NCBI GenBank assembly: GCA_039029915.1
Contig: JBCCFD010000202.1
Location: 1 to 13,425 of the forward strand
Reading direction: 5' to 3'
DNA length: 13,425 bases
Source of the DNA: QQUD01 sp039029915
GTDB lineage: Bacteria; Chloroflexota; Anaerolineae; Promineifilales; Promineifilaceae
Part shown: positions 7,031 to 11,955 of the stretch, piece after piece
Numbering within the stretch: the stretch's first letter is position 1
How the letters are laid out: each line of letters starts with the position of its first letter
The notes under the pieces: generated by a model
Database searches by the model: none
What the model was told of the DNA's origin: nothing
The model's input: the letters and a program-made list of their open reading frames with translations, nothing else
Translations under genes and position numbers: made by a program

Positions 7031-7063
7031 GATGGGAGACCAACGCAAAAAAGGTCTCCCATC
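7031..7063 (+). other. Strong intercistronic stem-loop between lipoprotein and ccdA-like genes
   Basis: GATGGGAGACC (7031-7041) and GGTCTCCCATC (7053-7063) form a perfect 11-bp stem with an 11-base A-rich loop. It begins 10 bases after the lipoprotein stop and ends 25 bases before the next ATG. No T-run follows, so a classical intrinsic terminator is unlikely. It may be an mRNA-processing or stability element, or may set the ratio of the two products. The following gene has no visible Shine-Dalgarno. Confidence 0.7.
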
Positions 7064-7088
7064 CCTATAACATTGATTCCAAAATATT

Positions 7089-7754
7089 ATGAACGAACTA
7101 TTCCAAGCTTTTATTCTCGGAAATGCCGCAATCTTAACCAATGTCTGTATTTTGCCGCTGTATCCCGGTCTTATCGCTTATATGGCAGGCAATGCTAAAA
7201 ATGAACGCGCCCAGCGAGCCACCAACTGGTTAGGTCTCTTGGTCTTAGCTGGCGTTTTAAGCATGATGGTGCTTATTGGGGCGATTGTCTTTGTTCTTCA
7301 GCAATCCTTCAATTCGGTTTTGCCTGTTTTACTGCCCATTATTTACATTGTGGTCATTCTTTTAGGCATCCTCATGATATTTGGAAAAAATCCGTTTGCT
7401 AGATTGAGCCAGCCTCAGGTGCCTGTCCTCAACAACCCTTATAGCGGGGCGTATGTGTACGGGCTTCTGCTTGGCCCAATGACACTTCCCTGCACGGGTC
7501 CAATTATTACAACCGCCCTCCTGCTTTCAAATACCCCCAGCGACTTGGTGGGAGAATTGGCCTACTTTCTTGCGTTTGGGTTTGGCTTTGGCTGGCCGCT
7601 GGTCTTCTTACCGCTGGTTGCCACATCGTTCCAGCGTAATTTTACGAAGTGGATGACCCAAAATTACAAGCTGATGACTCGCTTGTCTGGCGTTTTGCTC
7701 ATCGCCATTGGCATCTTTGGCTACGTCGCTGATTTTACTGATATCTTGTTTTAG
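7089..7754 (+). CDS. CcdA/DsbD-like thiol-disulfide membrane transporter
   Basis: The 221-aa protein is strongly hydrophobic, with about six transmembrane segments (roughly 8-32, 48-70, 78-98, 120-146, 156-180 and 198-216). It has the paired conserved cysteines of the CcdA/DsbD family: Cys20 in NVCILPLYPGL, like the family's PC-x-LPL-x-PG motif, and Cys135 in LPCTGPII. Proteins of this type carry electrons from cytoplasmic thioredoxin across the membrane to thioredoxin-like partners. The upstream lipoprotein with a CTNC site is the obvious partner. The length is typical for CcdA. The ATG at 7089 has no clear Shine-Dalgarno and sits downstream of a strong stem-loop, so translation may depend on the upstream gene. 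Its stop is only three bases from the stop of the convergent aldo/keto reductase gene, leaving no room for a separate terminator. Confidence 0.85.
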   Translation: MNELFQAFILGNAAILTNVCILPLYPGLIAYMAGNAKNERAQRATNWLGLLVLAGVLSMMVLIGAIVFVLQQSFNSVLPVLLPIIYIVVILLGILMIFGKNPFARLSQPQVPVLNNPYSGAYVYGLLLGPMTLPCTGPIITTALLLSNTPSDLVGELAYFLAFGFGFGWPLVFLPLVATSFQRNFTKWMTQNYKLMTRLSGVLLIAIGIFGYVADFTDILF

Positions 7755-7757
7755 CTC

Positions 7758-8720
7758 TTAACCCAGTATTTGGGAGATCCGGTCCATTTGACCCGCGTTG
7801 AATGACCCAAATGAGGCTGCCTTAGCGAGTTCCTCAACCTGAGCCACCGTTTTAAACCCTGGCAGTGGAATGGTGAGTGAATGGCGGCTCCATAGCCAGC
7901 AAATCGCCCCCTGTACAAGAGAACGGCCGTTTTCACACAGCACATCTCTCAACAACTCTACCTGCTCCAATCGATCTGCCAACCCGCCAGACTGCAGCGG
8001 CATCGTTGCCCGCAAATCGTTTTCATCAAATGTTGAGTTGGCATTGTATTTACCGCTCAAAAAGCCCATAAACAGGGGCACCCCAGCTAACAAAGCCACA
8101 TCATGTCTAGCCAGCATGGCCAACATTTCAGCCACATCCATAAAAACATTGTGCCCTGTAATAATCGTGGCGCAATGTGAGGAGGCGGCAAATAATTCGG
8201 CCGTTTCCACATTTGGCGTACCAAAGCTAATTGAGCGGATTTTGCCTTCCGCTACTAATCGCTCTAACACTAGCAACAATTCAGGGATTTTTTCTTTAGG
8301 ATAGCCCGCATTTTGGAACTGGAAAATATCAACATAGTCAGTTTGTAAGCGGCGCAAGCTCCCCTCTAACGAGTGACGAATCATCGTTTCTGTGACATCC
8401 CCTTCGAAATCAATTTGAGCCTTCATCACCTCATCAAATGAGGCCCCAAATTTAACTTGTAAAATCGCTCTCTCTCGCTTGCCCTGCAACGCTTGTCCTA
8501 AAACCCGTTCAGCGTGCCCTGCCCCATAAATATTAGCCACATCAAAGAGTTGTATCTGATGATCGATGGCGGCATGTACAGCCCGAATCGTTTCTTGGTC
8601 ATCAACGTCACCACGAGAGGCAATACGGCCGTTTCTTGTATAAAATCCTCCGATTGCAGCACACCCAAGCCCAAGCGGTGCTATCCATTCATTTAATTTC
8701 CCTAGCTTTCGTTTTTCCAT
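7758..8720 (-). CDS. Aldo/keto reductase family protein
   Basis: The 320-aa protein has the AKR (beta/alpha)8 layout. It has an N-terminal GLGCAAIGG strand, FDVANIYGAGHAERVLGQAL (59-78) carrying Asp60 and Tyr65 of the catalytic tetrad, and LQVKFG with Lys90. SLRRLQTDYVDIFQFQN (121-137) follows, and IPLPGFKTVAQVEELAKA near the C-terminus is the NADPH 2'-phosphate-binding region. Where most AKRs have the fourth tetrad residue His (QLHNP or QIHWP), this one has Gln136 (QFQNAGYP), which should slow or change carbonyl reduction. The expected role is NAD(P)H-dependent reduction of aldehydes, ketones or sugars in the cytoplasm. It follows a MerR-type regulator gene by 31 bases on the same strand, so the two are probably cotranscribed. 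The Shine-Dalgarno is weak. Three core CGGCCG sites occur, at 7924, 8198 and 8626. Confidence 0.9.
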   Translation of the reverse strand: MEKRKLGKLNEWIAPLGLGCAAIGGFYTRNGRIASRGDVDDQETIRAVHAAIDHQIQLFDVANIYGAGHAERVLGQALQGKRERAILQVKFGASFDEVMKAQIDFEGDVTETMIRHSLEGSLRRLQTDYVDIFQFQNAGYPKEKIPELLLVLERLVAEGKIRSISFGTPNVETAELFAASSHCATIITGHNVFMDVAEMLAMLARHDVALLAGVPLFMGFLSGKYNANSTFDENDLRATMPLQSGGLADRLEQVELLRDVLCENGRSLVQGAICWLWSRHSLTIPLPGFKTVAQVEELAKAASFGSFNAGQMDRISQILG

Positions 8721-8751
8721 GCTATATACCTATCAATAAGATGACAATGTG

Positions 8752-9138
8752 TTATGCCAACGATGGATATTGTTCAATCGCCTCTTCGAAGCGCTCAATT
8801 TTTTTTCCAATAAAATCTATTGCCTTGGCTAGCTCTTCTTGTTGAGCCAGCATTCGTTGATGGTGTTCTACTAAAATGGCAATGCGCTGTTTCAGCCCCC
8901 CATTTTGCTGATGCAAAACAGCAAACGCCCGAATAGATTCTAATGGCATGCCTGTTTGCCTCATGCATTTGACAAACGCCAACCATTCCACATCTTTTTC
9001 TGAATACCGACGATGTCCGTTTGGTTTTCGAAGCACTGGCAGCATTAAACCAACCCGCTCGTAGTAATAAAGCGTTGATTTATTAAGTTCCATCCGTGCC
9101 GCAATTTCTTGAATCGTATATTCCTTTTCCATTTCCAT
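8752..9138 (-). CDS. MerR-family transcriptional regulator upstream of the reductase
   Basis: The 128-aa protein has a full MerR DNA-binding domain: YTIQEIAARMELNKSTLYYY (7-26), then ERVGLMLP and NGHRRYSEKDV (40-50). FVKCMRQTGMPLESIRAF (55-72) and a C-terminal coiled coil (about 82-121) follow. There is no C-terminal Cys cluster, so it is not a mercury or copper sensor. The single Cys58 in the KCMRQTGMPL stretch is reminiscent of the electrophile-sensing cysteine of NmlR/AdhR-type MerR proteins; that is inference. A MerR-style promoter with a 19-base spacer lies immediately upstream. Its -10 box ends six bases before the first ATG, so the transcript may start at or beside the ATG and be leaderless. 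Met3 is an alternative start. It likely activates its own operon with the aldo/keto reductase in response to a reactive carbonyl or similar signal. Confidence 0.9.
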   Translation of the reverse strand: MEMEKEYTIQEIAARMELNKSTLYYYERVGLMLPVLRKPNGHRRYSEKDVEWLAFVKCMRQTGMPLESIRAFAVLHQQNGGLKQRIAILVEHHQRMLAQQEELAKAIDFIGKKIERFEEAIEQYPSLA

Positions 9139-9144
9139 TGGTCA

Positions 9145-9175
9145 AGCATACAACCTGTAGTGTGGTTCATGTCAA
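9145..9175 (-). promoter_or_regulatory. MerR-type promoter with 19-bp spacer
   Basis: On the minus strand, a consensus TTGACA (9175-9170) and TATGCT (9150-9145) are separated by exactly 19 bases. This is the abnormal spacing that MerR proteins correct by twisting DNA. The spacer carries a dyad AACC-N8-GGTT (9152-9167 on the plus strand), centred between the boxes as expected for the operator. Confidence 0.75.
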
Positions 9176-9183
9176 GAAGTTGG

Positions 9184-9212
9184 TTGACAGAAAAACGCTG
9201 TTTTGCGAAAAT
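9184..9212 (+). promoter_or_regulatory. Candidate divergent promoter of the UroD-like gene
   Basis: TTGACA (9184-9189) with a 17-base spacer leads to GAAAAT (9207-9212), a weak -10 box. The two TTGACA boxes of the divergent promoters stand back to back eight bases apart (TGTCAA-N8-TTGACA, 9170-9189). Downstream in the leader are two small dyads, ATTGT-CCC-ACAAT (9221-9233) and GTTTC-N7-GAAAC (9242-9258), which could be operators. Confidence 0.4.
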
Positions 9213-9270
9213 ATTGCCATATTGTCCCACAATGCAACAAAGTTTCACAATACGAAACAATGAGCTGATT

Positions 9271-10458
9271 ATGAACCACCGCGAACGCCTTTTAACTGCG
9301 CTTAACGGCGGCATTCCTGACAAGGTACCCACATTCGACTGGTTTGATGAACCCGTCATTTACGGTGTCGCTGAACTGCTGGGTCTTGAAGTTCCCGAAA
9401 AAAAGGAGGGAATGACCCGACACGGTGAGGAGGATGAAGAAGCACTCGACCTGTTCATTGATGTGATTAAAGCCTTGGGAATGGATGGCGTTTGGCACAG
9501 CTACTCTGTGGAAATGGAAACGATTGCTGAAGGATACGGCCGTGATAATTACGGCAAAACGTACATGTTTAGCGACTTTGGCGAGCCGCTCATAACGGAT
9601 GCGCCGCTCAAACACAAGACCTCAATTGACGGGTTTGACATGGTATCAAAACTGAAAGAAAGCGATGTGGAAAAAGCGGTCTACGTCAAAGAAAGATTGC
9701 CGCACCACGCCCACGCTTTAGGATTAAGCGGCCCCTTTCAAGAAACGTGGCGCATTCGAGGTGGTATGGATTTGTTGATGCAGGACTTCATTGTCCGCCC
9801 CAAATTTGTCCATGACATGATGAGAATGACCACAGACTTCAATCGGGAAATTATCTCCTTGGCAGCAAAATATGATTTTGACTTCATCATGGTTGATGGG
9901 GATTTGGCGGGCAACACAACATCGCTAATATCCCTTCCCCACTTTGAGGAGTTCATTTTCCCATATAAAAAAGAGCTGTGCGATCATGCTCACAGCTTGG
10001 GGCTCAAAATGGTGAAACATTGTGACGGTGTGGTTTGGCCGTTGATGAACTATTTTATCGAAGCTGGGTTTGACGGCTTCCATCCTGTCCAACCACAGTG
10101 TATGGATATCGGCATGACGAAAAAGTACCTTAAGGAGCGCGTCTGCGTGTTGGGCAATATTGATTGTCTTGACCTACTGGTCTTTAGAGGGCCTGGCGAG
10201 GTTCGGCAGGCGGTTAAAGACACAATCGCCATCGCTGCACCGGAGGGAGGCTATATTTTATGCTCCTCAAACTCCCTGCATCCCGGTTGCAAACCTGAAA
10301 ATGTATTGGCCATGATGGAAGCTGTCGACGAGTTTGGGTGGTATGACAACATTCCCTCAGTCGCACCGCCCGCGGCTGATCCGCCGGCACTAATCAACGG
10401 CACACCACCACCCCGCGTTCGCAAAAGCAAGCGCCGGCGGAGCTTAGCGGTTGGGTAA
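9271..10458 (+). CDS. Uroporphyrinogen decarboxylase-like (UroD/methyltransferase superfamily) protein
   Basis: The start is taken at ATG 9271, giving 395 aa. It begins with MNHRERLLTALNGGIPDKVP, the usual N-terminus of the superfamily. The 54 codons upstream in frame run through the divergent MerR gene start and promoter and are rejected. Further family features are the FIMVDGDLAGNTTSLISLPH region (205-224), KHCDGVVWP (249-257), GFDGFHPVQPQ (266-276), VLGNIDC (293-299) and CSSNSLHPGCKPENVLAMME (331-350). These mark the UroD-like branch that includes corrinoid-linked methyltransferases rather than HemE itself. At the zinc-ligand H-x-C motif of MtaA-type enzymes the sequence reads His250-Cys-Asp, so zinc binding of that type is uncertain. 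Residues 361-395 are a Pro-rich stretch ending in a basic cluster (PRVRKSKRRRS), not part of the fold. The substrate is unknown. No clear Shine-Dalgarno. Confidence 0.8.
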   Translation: MNHRERLLTALNGGIPDKVPTFDWFDEPVIYGVAELLGLEVPEKKEGMTRHGEEDEEALDLFIDVIKALGMDGVWHSYSVEMETIAEGYGRDNYGKTYMFSDFGEPLITDAPLKHKTSIDGFDMVSKLKESDVEKAVYVKERLPHHAHALGLSGPFQETWRIRGGMDLLMQDFIVRPKFVHDMMRMTTDFNREIISLAAKYDFDFIMVDGDLAGNTTSLISLPHFEEFIFPYKKELCDHAHSLGLKMVKHCDGVVWPLMNYFIEAGFDGFHPVQPQCMDIGMTKKYLKERVCVLGNIDCLDLLVFRGPGEVRQAVKDTIAIAAPEGGYILCSSNSLHPGCKPENVLAMMEAVDEFGWYDNIPSVAPPAADPPALINGTPPPRVRKSKRRRSLAVG

Positions 10459-10562
10459 AAGGGAACTAACCACAATAAGCGTTTCCGCAATCCATGAAAA
10501 CAGTTTAAACGTGGGCTTTCGCGTGGTTGTTGTGCCAGAAATCAATTGGGCGTAAGAAAATT

Positions 10563-10610
10563 TAGAATAGTGTCTTGCCAAGTTTTACGGAGACACATTG
10601 CTCTATTCTA
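10563..10610 (-). terminator. Hairpin at the 3' end of the ATPase-winged-helix gene
   Basis: TAGAATAG (10563-10570) pairs with CTATTCTA (10603-10610), and TGTCT (10571-10575) with AGACA (10591-10595), around a 15-base loop with one asymmetric bulge. On the minus strand the structure begins at the stop codon TAG (10605-10603) and is followed by AAATTTTC, a short T-run. It may end the ATPase transcript. Termination is inferred; the inverted repeats are seen. Confidence 0.45.
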
Positions 10611-11955
10611 GCTTAAGCGTATATCCTTGATTGCGGATGTTGTTGAGGAAGCGGGGATTCTTTGAATCAGGTTCAATCTTACGGCGCAGTCGGGCCATAG
10701 CGGCCGTTAAGGCTTCATCAGACACCCCACCACGAGCGCTAGGCCAGCCAGCTTCGATAAGATCGTCTTTATCCAGCACCTCACCATCTCGCTCATAAAG
10801 TGCTCTAAAGAGGCGAAACTCGAGGCTCGTTAATGAGGGGATCGGTTGGCCTAACACCAAGATTTGCCGCGTAGATTCTTCAAAGTAAATGGGGCGCTCC
10901 CACAGCGGGTCCTGACGCTTGATAAATAAAGCGAATAAAGGTGAAAAAATCTTGGGGTCTTCAATTGAGCGCAGTACCCCTTTCACAGATAGCTGTTCAA
11001 GAGTTGGTACGTTTTCAAATGATGGTTTTTGCCCGTGTTGAAGGGTGTGCAAGACTTTTCGCTCTTGAACGCTTAGGCTGCGCCAAACTTTTTCGCACTC
11101 AAGGCGCACACCGGGAATGTCTAACAAAGATTCGTCATTTTTACCGGGCTGCCAGTTTAGCTCCTCACGACCTGAGGTGAGGAAGGTAGCGCGCAAAAGG
11201 CCAGCATGACCGCCTGAAACAGTGATCATATCTTCAGCTTGATCGTGATTAAAATTAATCTGATTACGTTTACCAATCCGGGTGAGCAGATCTCGGGCGT
11301 CTGAAAAGTTATACGGCCGTAATCCCACCAAGTTCGAGGCCATCAGCTCATAAAACTCTTCTCGAGCGGGGTCTGACTCCATGATATTCGGCAACATGTC
11401 GCGCGTAAAAATCAGATAGCTAATGCGGTATTTGTAATTCTCACGCAGGCCGCGTAGGTTTGCAAAAAAGTGGGCCGGTGCTTCACGGTAAACGTCGTCA
11501 AACTGATCAAACAAAAAGACAAGCTTCCGCTCATTCCCATAGAGCAGCAGGCGAATCGCCTGTTTAAAGCTGCGCTGCACCTTCAACAGATCATCTTTAG
11601 CTTCAATCAGCGAATCGTGATACCAAATCACCTGGTCTGCAATCCCCATTGGCAAATTGATTCGGCTAATTTCGCGGGGCGAAATCGCTTCTAGTTGCTC
11701 TAAAATCAAGCTGTACATGCTGCGGTCGGTGAAGTCTGGTGCATAGTGAAAGTTAACGCGCACGATAAGGGGAAACGGCCGTTCGGTAAAATACAGCTCT
11801 TGCGTTTTTGAGTCACAAAGGTGGTTAAATAAATTAGATTTTCCTGTGCCGCTCATGCCAATGATTGAAGCTGACTCTCCTGCTTCAATGAACTTGGTGA
11901 GCTGCATTACCTCTTCATGTCGAAACCCTTGCGCATTATTAGCTACATTACTCAT
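10603..11955 (-). CDS. P-loop ATPase fused to a C-terminal OmpR-type winged-helix domain
   Basis: The 450-aa protein has a P-loop NTPase module at the N-terminus. The Walker A motif is GMSGTGKS (33-40), Walker B is LVFLFDQFDDV (145-155), a sensor-like Thr-Arg lies at 184-185 (FTRDM), and a helical region follows (about 210-350). It looks like an AAA/STAND-type ATPase. Residues about 365-450 form a winged helix of the OmpR/PhoB kind: LTSLEFRLFRALYERDGEVL, then EALTAAMARLRRKI and FLNNIRNQGYTL. No receiver domain is present, so the ATPase part takes the regulatory place. The expected role is ATP-dependent DNA binding or transcription control. Its ATG overlaps the end of the upstream kinase-like/SIR2-like gene by eight bases (stop TAA at 11950-11948), so the two are translationally coupled and very likely functional partners. 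Confidence 0.85.
   Translation of the reverse strand: MSNVANNAQGFRHEEVMQLTKFIEAGESASIIGMSGTGKSNLFNHLCDSKTQELYFTERPFPLIVRVNFHYAPDFTDRSMYSLILEQLEAISPREISRINLPMGIADQVIWYHDSLIEAKDDLLKVQRSFKQAIRLLLYGNERKLVFLFDQFDDVYREAPAHFFANLRGLRENYKYRISYLIFTRDMLPNIMESDPAREEFYELMASNLVGLRPYNFSDARDLLTRIGKRNQINFNHDQAEDMITVSGGHAGLLRATFLTSGREELNWQPGKNDESLLDIPGVRLECEKVWRSLSVQERKVLHTLQHGQKPSFENVPTLEQLSVKGVLRSIEDPKIFSPLFALFIKRQDPLWERPIYFEESTRQILVLGQPIPSLTSLEFRLFRALYERDGEVLDKDDLIEAGWPSARGGVSDEALTAAMARLRRKIEPDSKNPRFLNNIRNQGYTLKLE

Noticed and set aside
9109..9270. N-terminal extension of the UroD-like ORF
   Set aside because: It crosses the start and promoter of the divergent merR-like gene and has no family similarity; MNHRERLL at 9271 matches the family start.
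10467..10535. ACCAC/GTGGT dyad downstream of the UroD-like gene
   Set aside because: Arms of five bases about 50 bases apart; expected by chance.
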